Source: Gnetum montanum
Lineage: Eukaryota > Streptophyta > Gnetopsida > Gnetales > Gnetaceae
NCBI GenBank assembly: GCA_015680685.1
Contig: MNCI01012718.1
Coordinates: forward strand, 785,366 to 838,803
Direction: 5' to 3'
Length of the DNA stretch: 53,438 bases
Within the stretch, counting starts at the first letter, position 1. Every line of letters begins with the position of its first letter. The position numbers were made by a program, and so were the translations under genes. The notes below the pieces were generated by a model. The model was not told where the DNA came from. It did no database searches and was given only the letters and a program-made list of their open reading frames with translations. Below, piece by piece: positions 23,283 through 35,645 of this stretch.

Positions 23283-25236
23283 TACCCCCATGACTGAATG
23301 AAAACTTGTCCTCGAGTATAGAAGAAGAAAAACAAGTTCTTTACAAAATATTGGGAAGGTATGGGATTATTGACTAACTGATAACTGATGGTGGAATGGG
23401 ATGACAGACTCAACGTGCCTAGCGAACGGATCAATAAGCATATTACAACATTAGTGTTCATGACCATTGTGGCCAACACTCGTACATAAATGACATCCAA
23501 GCCTTTATTTGGTAGCTTGTAGAGAAAGAGAGAGAAAGAAAATGAAGTGTGTTGCCGCTAATGCTAAGATTGTGCCTTCCGTTGTTTATCCATAGGCACG
23601 CCACCAGACTTTCTCCTTTCGTAAATGCTCTAGTTCTGGTCCATACTAAGTGCTTCCACCAAGCCCAGTCCATTTTTTGTATGATCACCATTTGCACACA
23701 AAACACAGTCACAAATGAGCAAAGATAGATAAACCACAATGCAGTTGATATCTTGCCTCGATATGAAGCGCATTGGCTGAGTTGTGGTTATGGCAGAAAT
23801 TGGTTCGGAGATTTATCACAGGTGACTACCCAAGGTGTAGGAGTTAGGAAAATAGTAAAATGAAGAAAATTAAAAAATTTGTGCCAGGGCCGCCATGACT
23901 AAGAGTGAACCTTCGATAGCTATAAGATGGAAAAATATGAGGAACAAGAAAGATGGGAAAAAATAACAATGGCAATGCCAATAAAATGGATGTCATGGAT
24001 GGGGATGAAACAAGAGATGATTGATTATAGAAAATGTTTAAGGAAAAGACCTTAACAATTGCACCAAAAAGGAATGCCAGTGGGTCCTCCCCAAAGTAGG
24101 CTCATGCCTTTTATGCCCTGACAAACCCACAAACCAAAGAGTCCGTAGGCTCTAGGAATGTCATTTGGAAGCAAGAGTTAAAAACTTACCCACAAGAATT
24201 CACCAAAGAAAAACAATGCATTAACCTAGAACAGGCTAATGATAAAACTGGCAATGAGGTGAAAAATGGGAAGAAAGATGGAGAGGAGAGAATGGAATGG
24301 AATCCCAAGAACAAGGTTGTGTAAAGCCCCTTGTGTATTTCATGGTTAAGATGACTGAGTAGAACTTCATCCCAAATCCAGACTCAAACCAAGCATATTC
24401 AGTGACCTCGCATCAATACACCTGGCCAATCCATCCTCTTGAAGCAATAAGAATGCCTTCACAAAGAGTAACCACCATCCCGAGGAGAGCGAGATGGAAA
24501 AGTAGGAAGTGAGAAAGGGCCTTAGTTAGAGGGAACCTTCATGCATGGGTAACATGTCTTTCTAGTTTCATAACTAGTGCTTGTAGCCCATATTGCTTTA
24601 TTATGTCTAAGGGGTATGTTTTGAATTCTCACTTTTCACCTTTTTTTGTTTATGCATGAGAACCACACCATGCAAAGACTTATTTTTATTCACCCGATTT
24701 CTTGACTTTTGAACAATGTCAGAATAGTGGAAAACCTAAGAAAAAACATCCAAGAACCCAAGAGAATGGCTAGCACAAATGCATCGAATCCCCTTGAAGT
24801 CACACCCTTTTCATCATTTGAGTCTTTTCTTGGTTTGAAAAATCCCCAGTCACCAATTCATTAATAAATTTACTTAGAAAAGAGGGACTATACAGTTCCA
24901 AGCCAAAGGAGACCATAGAGTGGTATGGATGAGTGGACGACGTGGACTCATTGCCTATTTTACCAAAAGAACCATAGCTTAATATCAGCATCATAATTCA
25001 AAGGTAAAAACCAAATATTAGCAATCAATATGATATGGTTCAATCCACCATCATGAGCACTTATTGGATGACAAATAAAAGAAAATCAAGCAAATAAATA
25101 AATAGTAAAAATATGAATGATGGTGTAAAACAAAAATAAGAAAGAAAAATGTGTAAAAAAATTCAAAAGAACTGAGGGCCTAAAACGATTAGCATAGGTG
25201 GCCATCTCCCCCATGATTGAGTTGGAAGGAGGAGCT
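23283..25236 (-). other. Element 1 3' internal noncoding region
   Basis: About 2 kb between the integrase end and the 3' LTR. No env-like or other reading frame is convincing. About 23760-25240 is homologous to 33180-34712 in element 2, including the phrase gtgggtcctccccaaag, so it is a shared element segment. Tat/Athila elements usually have such a region. Confidence 0.7.
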
Positions 25237-26290
25237 TCAAAATAGTGAGCAAGGTTGTCCATCAACAGGGGCAACATGTGTATTGGCTGTCCTAAGCTCT
25301 TGGAAAGGTTTGGTTTGTTGCACGTTGACCAAAATTTTCTTATTTGGGCTCTCAGGTTTGTATATTGTCATGGCCCATGAAGGGAAAGTTGCATAAATAA
25401 TATAAGGTCCCTCCCACAGTGTTTGAAATTTAGTACGTTGTGGCACATGTGTGGGGTTCCAGTAGAGAACCTTATCTCCTAGTTGGTATTTAACTTTCCT
25501 AATTCTTAGGTCATGACATTGTTTATTGAATGCCTTGTGCAATTCGTTAGATGATAGGGCAGCTACTTGGTTTTCATCTAGCAAGTTAAGGATTACCAAT
25601 CACTGTTTCTGTGCTAGATCAAGGTCAAGGTTGAGGTCACATGCTGTGGATAGTGTACGGAGCTCAGTTTGAATGGGAAGCGTTGGTAATTTACTATACA
25701 CTAACTCATAGGGAGAGTAGCCTGTAGGGAGTTTCCATGTGGAGCAGTATGCCCAAAGAGCATCGTTTAGTTTAGTGCTCCAATCTCGCCTAAACTTGCT
25801 AATGATTCTTGTCAATATCTTCGTAATCTCCCTATTGGTGACTTCTGCTTGACCGTTCACTTGGGGGTGGTATGGTGTAGTCAATTTATGCTCAACCCCT
25901 AAGCGTTGCATTAATTTCTGAAAAGTTGCACTTGTGAAGTATGTACCATTTTCTAAAATAAATGCACGTGGCACACCAAACCTATTTATGATTTTTTTTG
26001 AACAAATTGTGTAGCTGTAGATGATGTACAATCTTTAACAATAGTTGCTTTGACCCATTTTGTTAGGTAATCAACAGCAACAATAATATAAGCTTTTCCA
26101 TTGGACATTAGTGTAATCGGCCCCATAAAATCAATTCCCCAAATGTCGAAGGGTTCTAATGGTTGAATCCATTGTTGTGGATCCTCCATTCTAGCAGTCA
26201 TTCCCCCATCACATTGACAAGGCTTATAAGATTGGACAAAATGATGGGCATCTCGAAATAATGTAGGCCAATAATATCTTGCAAGTAGGA
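25237..26290 (-). pseudogene. Element 1 integrase
   Basis: Minus strand. WGIDFMGPIT gives the first catalytic Asp; the usual DNG motif reads ENG (near 25952), so the second Asp is lost; HPQVNGQAEVTN supplies the final Glu region. The C-terminal part reads YQLGDKVLYWNPTHVPQRTK and KFQTLWEGPYIIY, the GPY/F module, with no chromodomain after it. A T-run near 25990 shifts the frame. Confidence 0.85.
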
Positions 26291-26459
26291 TCTTGATGGT
26301 CGTTCATCTCCCAGTGTAATGACCCCCACAAGGATCCTCATGAGCGTCTTCGAGATCTCGCAATTGATCTATAGCGGGAACACACCATTGAACCAAGCCA
26401 TTGGAACATACTTTGTAAAGTTTCCCATCGATCTCCATAAAGTACTTGGCTCAATGAAG

Positions 26460-27930
26460 AAACTGTTGTTTCTTCTTAAGGTTTAACTCTTGTGCTGTTT
26501 GTTGGGTGAGGAGATAGGTAAGAATGCTACTGTACTAGTTTGTCTTCATGGGTGATTGATTATTCACTACACTAGCAAAGAGAAATTCATCAGGGAAATG
26601 ATTAGAAATTGGATACTCATCCTCTTTGTTGTCCCATCGCAACCGCGATAAATGATCAGCAACTACATTCTCATTGCCCTTGTGATCGATCATCATTAAA
26701 TTGAACTCTTGTAATATTACAAGCCATCGTATGATACGAGGGCTTACGATTGGCTTATTCATGAGGAACCAGATTGCACTATGATTTGTATGTATATATA
26801 CTTTATATCCCAATACATAGTGTCAAAACTTTTCTAGTGCAAACACTACAGCCATTAATTCTTTCTCTGTGGTAGTGTAGTTAAGTTGTGCACCAATGAT
26901 ACTTCTACTTCCATAGTGGATGTAATAAGGACACTTCTAGTCATCTAACTATGTAAGTACGGCTCCTAAAGCATAGTTGGATGCGTCAGTCATGATATGG
27001 AATGGCTTGGACCAGTCAGGAGCTTGTAGAATGGGTTTTTCTACTAGCTTCTGTTTTAGAGTTTGGAAAGGTAATTTGCATTCCCTGGTCCACTCGAAAG
27101 GTACGTTCTTTTTCGTTAATTCCATCAATGGTTTGGAAACCTTGGAAAAGTTCTTAATAAATCTCCTATAGTAGCCAGTATGTCCAAGGAATGACTAAAT
27201 ATCTTTGATAGTTTTCTGTTGATGGGTAATTCCTTGGATAATTTTGATTTTCTCAGGGTCTACCTCTATCCCTGTGTGTCAAATTTTGTGCCTTAGTACT
27301 ACACCTTCTTGGACCATCAAATGGCTTTTTTGCCAGTTGAGCCTCAAATTGGTTTCTACACATCTTTTTAACACTTGCTCCAACCGGTCCAAGGCTTGAT
27401 CAAAGTTTGCTCCATAAGTGGAGAAGTCGTCCATAAAGATCTCCATGCCATTCCCTATCTACTGTTGAAATATGCTTAGAACTAGTTGTTGAAATGTTGC
27501 AGGGGCATTACACAAGCTAAATGGCATCTGTTTATATGCAAACGTTCCCCAAGGACTAGTGAACATAGTATTGGCTTAGTCTTTTGGGGCTATTTGTATT
27601 TGGTTATATCCACTATATCCATCCAGAAAACTGTAATAGCGATTCCCTACGATGGTGTCTAAGACTTGGTTGAAAAATGGCAATGGAAAGTGATTTTTAA
27701 ATGTTGCCATATTTAGTATCCTAAAATCTATGCACACCCTCCATTTGCCTCCCTTTTTAGGCACAATAACTAGGGGCCTAATCCATTCGCTATCAACAAT
27801 GGGGCATATGAACCCAGCCTTGAGAAGCTATTTGATTTCTTCCTTAACTACTTACTTTCGCTTAGGATTCAATTGCCTCTGTAGTTGTCTTCGAGGCTTC
27901 ATGGAGGGGTCAGTGTAAATTCTGTGTTGG
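26460..27930 (-). pseudogene. Element 1 reverse transcriptase and RNaseH
   Basis: Minus strand. RPLVIVPKKGGKWRVCIDFR, FSFLDG-like YSFLDGYSGYNQIQIAP, LCNAPATFQ and FMDDFSTYG (the YxDD-type active site, near 27435) identify RT. PILQAPDWSKPFHIMTDAS, TEKELMAVVFALEKF and VADHLSRLRW identify RNaseH and the tether. At least seven in-frame stops, mostly TAG/TAA where Gln or Trp is usual, interrupt it. Confidence 0.88.
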
Positions 27931-28156
27931 CATAACCTAGGATCTATTCTAGTTAATTTGGGATATGATCAAGTGAAGGCTTCCGACCATTTAATCACTT
28001 GTATGTTAATCACTTGTGCACACTGATTACATGCAGGCAATGGTAAACTTTGCACAAACCATAACCTATGCACGTAATTACACCCTGTGTCACTGTATGC
28101 GATGCACAGAACTTTCTTCTTCTCAATCTTTCTGAATGTATTTTCCTTTGATATTT

Positions 28157-28789
28157 CTAGGGAAGATCATGGATTCCTAGGCGTGCGTCGATGGTGCTTA
28201 GCCATGCTCTTCCCATTATGATTGGGAAGTCTCCCTTACCGTTGTTCACTTGAATCACGAGGAAGTCAACTGGGTATGACCACCCACAAATAGTGGTAAC
28301 AATGTCTTCCACCAGTCCCAATGGGACAGTGATGGACTGGTCAGCCAACTCTAGACGGATGTTGCTATTTTTCAATGGAGGTAGGTTCCAGGCCTTGTAC
28401 ATTTCTTGAAAAATCAAGTTGACACTGGAACTTGAATCCAAAAGAGCCTTGCACAACGCATTTCTAGCGATTTGTAAGTATATCAAAGGACTCCCAGGAT
28501 CAAATAATTTCTTGGGCAGGTGGCCAGCTTTGATCCAATTAGTGACGACATGTGTTAGCATGATCGTATGCGTTGAGTGCAGTGGTTGAGTTGAAGAAGG
28601 CTTCGAAGTTGTGATTGATATTGAGGTGTCTAAGGAATCAACCTCTTGTGATTGCAAGGGCTTGGTTGGACTGTTGGTTCTAAAGAAAGGTCTTTTCTTC
28701 ATGTGGTTGTTGGAACCAATAGTAGGTTGAGAGTTAACAGCCCTTGTGTCATTACGTTGTTGCGACTGGGTAGGGATTTCACCCTGCAT
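28157..28789 (-). pseudogene. Element 1 aspartic protease
   Basis: Minus strand, 210-codon open stretch. ALLDSSSSVNLI fits the retropepsin active-site region, with Asp present but the usual Gly replaced by Ser. DFPIIMGRAWLSTIDARLGI is the matching C-terminal motif (ILGRPWL in relatives). A proline- and glutamine-rich gag tail precedes it. Confidence 0.8.
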
Positions 28790-31095
28790 TGCTGGAGAAG
28801 GTGGTAGTGGAGCTATTGGTGGAAGAGATGGGGCTAGATGAGAAGGATGATATTCTTGTAGAATATCACCCCTAGAAGAGGGAGTTCCATAATACTCGTG
28901 AGCTTGGTAGTGAGGTTGAGGAGTGATGTGACTAGTAGAGTAACGTGGGGAGATTGGCTGCTACATGTAATATCCATATGGATCAAGTTGCTAGTAAGGA
29001 TACTGTTCCCTTGGTGGTGGCATTCCCCATGATTGTGGATGATGCCACTATTGATATTTGCTCAATCGGTTGTGGTGGAGTTCCACTTGGATAATACGTT
29101 AAGGGTTGGTGGAACTTTCTTGGGTTACCTTGGGGGTAAGGTAACCTTCAGGGTGTTTGCCTTTTGTTTAATCGTGGGTTGAGTGCATACACCCTAGACT
29201 CCTGCAGATGTGAGATTATAGGGAAATATCCCTTAGGATGGTCATATTGACATATCTCACATCCACTATCATTGTTTGTTTCCTAATCCAAAACCTCTTC
29301 AATGATGACAATTTTTCCCTTATCCTTGCTACGTGCATGTTCAGCTTCTCTTTTTTTTCTTTTTTCATGATCACTACCTTGCTCTCTAGACTCCTCTACT
29401 ATTTTAAGAACAGTTTGAAATCTATTGTTTAGGGAATCACACATTTGGTCTACCTTTGCCGAAACTTTTGATGTCATCTTTTGGATAGGCAAAGTTTTCC
29501 TATTCACCATCTCTTCGAGTGGTGACTCTTCTTCATCCTCACAAAATCTTATCCCCTCTTTTGAAGGGAAGGATCTCGGTTATACTCTTCCACACTTTCT
29601 CTCTTTCGTAGCTCACCTTCTTCCTTAGCAACTTGTTCTAGTAGTCTTTGAATTTGATGAGACCTAAGCTCAAATACGCTTCCTTGGGCATAAGTCCCAA
29701 GGGTTCTTCTTGTTTCATGCCTAAACCCATCCACAAGATGGCACAGTTGATCCCTTTGCAAATAACCATGGCCAGGAAAATGATGTAACAATGCATAGTA
29801 TCGGCCCATGGTAGCATCCAAGGGTTCATGTCCTCCTTGTTTCCAGCCTTGGATTTTCTTTCACAAGTTAGACACTCGGGAGTACGTTTGGTACTTGTCA
29901 TTAAATAGTTTTAACATAGTACTCCACCTACGAATGGATTTCAGTTCTAAAGATAGGTACCAACTTTCTGCTTCTTTAACTAATGTCCATGGGAACTACT
30001 TAAGTTTTTGCCATTCATTCTCTATGTTCTGTACGACACATGCATCATGGAATGCTTGTAAATGATTTTGAGGATTAGTGTTGTATCCTCCAAATAGTGG
30101 GATGTTGTTCATATCTAATCTCTTGATCCTACTATTTTTCTGATGCCTTGTTGGAATTCTAACAACCTCAGTTATGTTCAACATACTTTGAGTAGCGGCA
30201 AGGGGTTCATCATGATCGTCTCATCCATGGCGTCTATGATGCCTACGTTGTTCCCTACTCTTCCTTCTTCTATGTTGTGACTCTCCAGAGTGCCCTTGTC
30301 CCCTTTCTTGGTTTTTTTGTCTATGACCTCCACTTTGCCTACCTTTATCCCAATGGTCTTTTTCTTTATGACCAGGTCTAGATATTGAAGGAGAGGATGA
30401 AGGAGATGATGAAGGTGAAGAAGAAGGAGAACCATCACCATGACGGTGTCTGCCACCTTCTCTTTCGCGGTCTCGACCTCGATCGTGAATGCAATTAGAA
30501 TGTCCATCTTTATCATGTGTCCGTGTCCCTTTTTCAGACCCTTTGTGCCTGTGGGTATCAGAACCTAGGTTATGAATAGTGGAATGAAGGTTCTGATACA
30601 CAACCCCTTGGCCAAAGTCAAGGGGAGGAACATCGTTGTGTGGGCAATTGCCTGAGTTAGGTTCACCACTCTCACTTTTGCTTAAGACATGTGGGGCATC
30701 CTGGGACCACTTACCCTTCAAAGACTTATGATGTCGCTCCTATTGCAAGTCCCTTTGACGTTGTGCTCTATGGGATGTTATTCTCTTGAGTCATGGTCTT
30801 GCACAACGTATTCTGCATGTAAGTGCGGCATGCCAATTCGTGTGAGAGCATGAAGAAGCATGCTCAGGACTGAATGATTAGGAGGTAACACTATGTTACC
30901 TTCTAAGTCTCGCCAATGCAGTTGTTCATCTTGATGGAGGATAAAGGTGAAGTCTGGTATATATTCATCAGGATGAATATATACCACTCGAACTTGTTGA
31001 GGGACTGGCGGATCAACGTCATGTGTATTACGCTACCGATTGTTTCCTATTTCAGACCTAGGTAGTGAGGCGCTTTCGTATGAAGAAGGAGACAT
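28790..31095 (-). pseudogene. Element 1 gag
   Basis: Minus strand, likely start ATG at 31095 (MSPSSYES). Parts in order: an N-terminal block HPDEYIPDFTFILHQDEQLH; an Arg/His/Ser/Asp-rich RS-like tract (about 30230-30560) with HDRGRDREREGG; the retrotransposon gag core with LDMNNIPLFGG, HLQAFHDACVVQNIENEWQK and RYYALLHHFPGHGY; then CQYDHPKGC-like and YALN phrases and a Pro/Gln-rich tail. Three frames and several stops are involved. No intact CCHC knuckle was seen. Confidence 0.8.
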
Positions 31096-31213
31096 ACTTG
31101 TTTATTCAGTGTGCAATGTATTCTTGTTTATTATTTTCTCAGCCAACCTTAAGGGTTCATTCCAATGATGTGAATGATTTCCTATGTTCTAGCTAGTGCA
31201 CAAACAACTAAGT

Positions 31214-31231
31214 CCTCGGCAACGGTGCTAA
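31214..31231 (-). other. Element 1 primer-binding site
   Basis: Read on the minus strand directly after the LTR: TTAGCACCGTTGCCGAGG, a decayed form of the plant tRNA-Asp-type PBS (perfect in element 2). This sets element orientation. Confidence 0.85.
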
Positions 31232-32211
31232 TGATGAGCGGCGAGGTACCCCTACGCTCAACCATATGAATATGAGCGTTTCATGCCCGATCCGGTCAAA
31301 TTCCAAGGACTAAGTGCCTATGTGTCTTTGTGGAACAAGGATGGGTTGGTTGATCGTTGTCTTCCCAATCTTACCTGTATGTCATGATTGTATGGTTAAG
31401 TAAGCTTGAGGCATATGATTTTTATAGCTTTTATGTTTTTATGTCCTGTTGCTAATAAGGGAGGAGAGAGAGATAACTAGGTGACTAATTTAACTTAACT
31501 ATTGATTAACTAGGATTCAACTAATCCTAACACCAGCATCCGTTCCCACTTGCCTTACACATCCTAAACTAGTGCAACACTACTAGGATTACCAAACGCT
31601 AATCGTTATTGGGTTACCAAGCATTACACGCATGCTCGAAGTGGTTGTGCTTGTGTAATTTAACAATTTGCTTAATTGATCAAAATGAATTTCTATGCTA
31701 ATAACAGAAATGTAAAGTGCAAAAAATAAAATAAAATAAAATAAATTCATAAGAAAATAAAATAAAAGAAATGTGTAAGAAAACAAATCTCAAGTGATGC
31801 AAGGATGAATCAAAGAGCTCATCTTTATTGCCGTACACAAGGTGTACACAATGCTCGAATAAAGATCCGTCCACACTTAGACCTCCTGCTGTGGGCACTT
31901 GGAAAATACTCTAACTTTCAAACAGACTACAAGAGTTTTGCTACTTGATTGCTAAAAAACTTCTTTCCCAATTGTGCGCTTGGGCACTATATTTATAAGC
32001 TTGGGAGCAACTACTCTAATAATTAGTGTAACCGCTCTAATAATTAGAATAACTGCTAAAGTAACCGCTAGAGTAACCTCTCTAATAATTAGAATAATTG
32101 CTAACGTAACCACTAGAGTAACCACTCTAATAATTAGAATAACTGCTAGAGTAATCACTAGAGTAATTGCTCTAATAATTAGAATAACTGCTAAAGTAAC
32201 CGCTTTCATCA
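31232..32211 (-). repeat. Element 1 5' LTR
   Basis: Pairs with the LTR at 22360-23282 over its whole length. It is longer mainly because of more U3 repeat copies (about 32015-32205), which read as 'agagtaac...ctctaataattagaataactgcta' phrases. Terminal ...CTTTCATCA is followed by the duplication ctttc. Confidence 0.9.
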
Positions 32212-32216
32212 CTTTC

Positions 32217-32734
32217 CATTTTCATATTTTACAACACTTTATCTAGAAAAGAAGTGCACATGGAGTGGTCATATTCTTATCCTTGTAACAATAATGTGTT
32301 AGCTTAGTAGTTAGACTCTTGATTCGAAAGCTCTAAGTCATGAGTTCAATTTTAATGGAAAATGCTAAGTTATATGGGAGAGTTGGTAGATGAGAGAAAG
32401 CTTAACCTCTTTGAGCAGTTGTGCTTAGGCTTGAACCTAGATCTATGATTAAGATACAAGCACCTTACCATTGCTCCAAATGCCTATCTAGGGACAACAA
32501 CTTACACTATCACTTGCATGCCTTCAGGCTATTTAGGAAAAATCCATCCTGTTGACAGTAATTATGGAACTTAAATTTGGCTCATTTTTGGAATTTTCTC
32601 TAGAAGCTGTTAGGGCCCAACTTCAGTTATCTCCTTTGTGGCCTACTCTAACAAAGAAAATGGAGAATGGTATCTAGAGAAACACTCCAGTTTTGAAAAA
32701 ATAGAGAAGCTGATGCTACAGTCAAAATTGAAGG
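32217..32734. other. Segment between elements 1 and 2, with two SINE-like heads
   Basis: This is the left flank of element 2 and should join to DNA right of 39006 once element 2 is removed. It contains two tRNA-like heads in opposite orientation: plus at 32295-32358 (ttagcttagtagttagac as A-box-like, gagttcaatttt as B-box-like) and minus at 32408-32492 (B-box-like ggttcaagcc on the minus strand). No gene is seen. Confidence 0.55.
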
Positions 32735-33174
32735 TGATGAGTGGCGAGGTACCCCTACATTCAACTATTCGAATACAAGCATTACACATGCAATTTGATC
32801 GAACTCCATAGACTAAGTGCCTACACGCCTCATGGAACACTTAAGGTTAATCGTTTGTTATCTTCCCAGACTTACTTGTATTTGTCATAGCTGTATGGTT
32901 AAGTAAGTCTGAGGTATGTGATTTTTATAGTTTTTATGTTTATCTCCTATGCTAATGAGGTAAAGGGTGAAGAGACTAATTAACTAACTTTAACTAACTA
33001 ACTAAGCCTTAATTAACCTAGCATCAGCATCCGTTCCCACTTACCATTCACACCCTAAACCAATGCAACCTTGGTTACCAAACGCTATTCGTTACTGGGA
33101 TTACCAAGCGTAACGCATGTGCTCAAAGCGGTCGTACTGAAAGCACTTAACTACGGGAGAAGGGTTGAGAGAGA
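32735..33174 (-). repeat. Element 2 3' LTR, truncated
   Basis: Matches 38168-38603 of the other LTR, then changes abruptly (after gggttgag(a/g)gaga) into 3' internal sequence. The U3 side and about 480 bp of adjoining internal sequence are gone, a deletion across the LTR border. Confidence 0.85.
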
Positions 33175-34497
33175 AGGGTTGTGAAAAGGTCCATTGGCTG
33201 AGTTGTGGTATGGCTGATGCGGATCTAGAGATATATAATAGTGGTAACTACCAAAGGTGCAGGGGTTAGGAGAGAATCGAAAAAATTGGGTCTGGACCCC
33301 CATGACTAAGAGCGAATCTCTGGTAGTGATAGAATGGAGAAAGAAAAAGAACAAGAAAGATGGAGAAAAAGAGACAAATATAATGTTGATGAAGTGGATG
33401 TCAAGATGGAAATGAAAAAAATAGAGTGGATTGCAAAAATGTTAAGGGAAAGAATTTAACTGATGTACCAAATAGGAATGCCAGTGGGTCCTCCCCAAAG
33501 CAGGCTCATCCCCTTAATGCCCTGACAAACCCACATTCAAAGAATCTGTAGACTCTAGGAATGTCATTTGGAACAAGAGTTAAAATCTTAACCACAAGAA
33601 TTTACCAGAAAGAAAACAATGCATCTACCAAGATATGGACTACTGATACAACTGATAATGAGGTGATAGATGGGGAAAGAAGGATGGAAAGGAGAGAATG
33701 GAATGGAGTCTCAAGGACAAGGTGGTGTACAGCCCCTTGTGTAGTTAATGATTAATGTGACTTTGTAGATCCCATTCCAAGTCTAGCCTCAAACAAACCA
33801 CATCCAGTGACTTCACATTAATGCATTTGGCCAATCCATCCACTTGAATAACAAGAATGTCTCCCCCAAAAGCTACCACCATTCCAACGAAACGAAGGAG
33901 GAGAGAATGGGAAGCGAGAAGGGCCTTAGTTAGAGGGAACATGTTTTATTTTAGTTCCATAACCAGTGCTTGTAGCCCAAATGATTATTTCATCTAAGGG
34001 GTGTGCTTTGAATTCTCACTTTTTGCATGCTTCTTTTTTTTTTTGTTTTTATGCGTGAGAACCACACCATGCAAAGACTTATTATTTTTATTTACTTAGC
34101 TTCCCGATAATTGGGTAACGTTGAAGCGATAAGAAAACTCAAGGAGAAAAAATCCAAGCACCCAAGAGAATGGCCACACAAATGCATCAAGTTCCCTTGA
34201 AGTCACACCCTTTTCAATCCTTGAGTCCTTCCTTAGTTTGAGAAATGCCCAGTCACCAATTCATTATAGTTCTTATTATTGAAAAAGGGCTGTACAGTTC
34301 CAAGCCAAGAGAGACCATAGACTTTTGTGGATGAATGGATGGAGTGGACTCATTGCCTGTCATATCAAAAGAACCATACCTTAGTATCAACATCATAACT
34401 TAAAGGTAAAAACCAAACATTAGCAATCAATAGGAAAACAGTTCATACCATCATGAAGAACACTTATTAAATGACAAACTTTAACAAAATGGATAAA

Positions 34498-34521
34498 ACA
34501 CACACACACACACACACACAA
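34498..34521 (+). repeat. (AC)12 microsatellite
   Basis: Twelve perfect AC dinucleotides inside the 3' internal region of element 2. Confidence 0.95.
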
Positions 34522-35039
34522 GAAATGAAAAAGAATAAACGATGTTGTAAAATAAAAATAAGAAAAGTTAAAGAAATTTGTAAAAGAAAAATGTGCAAAA
34601 AAAAAAATGTGTAAAACAAAAACTTAAAAGAACTGAGGGCCCCGAATGATCGGCATAGGTGGCCATCTCTCCCATGACTGAATGGAAAGGGAGAGATCCG
34701 AAATAACAAACGTCTATTTCAATTTCTTAGAAGTGTCCAACTTCTCCCGATTGATGTTCTTAGATTAAGGGTTGGAAGTTAGCGACGCTTATACTCCAAT
34801 GTATTTATGCCTCTGTTGTGGGTGTGAGTTGTTCCCCTAGTTTGTTCCATGCGTGTTGGTGGGCTGCTTTCTTGATTAGCTGTCAACCACTAGGTGTTCT
34901 CTTGTTGTGTGGTTACTACATACATGCACCGTTGTATATGTGTTTCTTGGGTATACCAGTTGCATGCAGGAGATGCTGAGCATTCCTCCATGTCATCACC
35001 CTCTGAGTCACTGTATGTGATGCACAGAAATTTCTTCTT

Positions 35040-35564
35040 CTAGATCTTTCCATAAATATTTTCCTTAGATATTTCCAAGGAAAGATCACGGATCCCTAGG
35101 CATGCATTGATGGTGCTGAGCCATGCTCTCCCCATTATAATTGGGAAGTCCCCTTTGTTACTGTTGACTTCTATCACTAGGAAATCAGCTGGGTATGACC
35201 AATCACACACAGTGGTAACAATGTCCTCCACCAATCCCAAGGGAATGGTGATGGACTGGTTAGCCAGCTCTAGTTGAATATTGCTGTTCTTGAGTGGAGG
35301 CAGGTTCCAGGTTTGATACATTTCTCATGAAATTAAGTTGACTCCGGAACTTGAGTCAAGAAAAGCCTTATGTGGTTTGTTCCCGGTGACTTGGAGGTAG
35401 ATTAAGGGACTTCCAGGGTCAGAGAGTTTCTTGGAAAGGTGGCCTACATTGATCCAGTTAGTAACGGTATATGTTAACATAACCGTATACATTAAGCCTT
35501 GTTGTTGGTTTGAAGAGAGCTCCGAAGCCTTGTATGTTGGAGGAGCGTGCACAGACTCAACCAC
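35040..35564 (-). pseudogene. Element 2 protease
   Basis: Minus strand. AFLDSSSGVNLIS, LELANQSITIPLGLVEDIVT and DFPIIMGRAWLSTI match element 1's protease. A stop (the LIS-end) splits the domain near 35325. Confidence 0.78.
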
Positions 35565-35645
35565 TTGTGGTTGTGAGAGCTTTTTTGGGCTTTTGGTTCT
35601 TAAGAAAGGTCTTCTTTTCTTGCAGTTGTTAGAACCAGCAATGGG

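Larger units (their letters stand above)
22360..32211 (-). mobile_element. Element 1: degenerate full-length Ty3/gypsy LTR retrotransposon
   Basis: A 9852-bp element on the minus strand bounded by two LTRs of 923 and 980 bp that start TGATGAG and end CATCA, flanked by the duplication ctttc (22355-22359, 32212-32216). A tRNA-Asp-type PBS lies inside the right LTR and a polypurine tract inside the left LTR. Order from right to left is gag, protease, RT, RNaseH, integrase, which defines Ty3/gypsy. The PBS, the lack of a chromodomain and a 2-kb 3' noncoding stretch suggest the Tat/Athila branch. Many stops and frameshifts make it non-autonomous now. Confidence 0.9.

Noticed and set aside
23283-25236. 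Envelope-like gene in the 3' region of element 1
   Set aside because: Only short unrelated frames are seen, with no membrane-protein layout shared with element 2.
31952-32246. Val/Ile/Thr-repeat open frames on both strands
   Set aside because: They come from translating the U3 tandem repeat, not from a gene.
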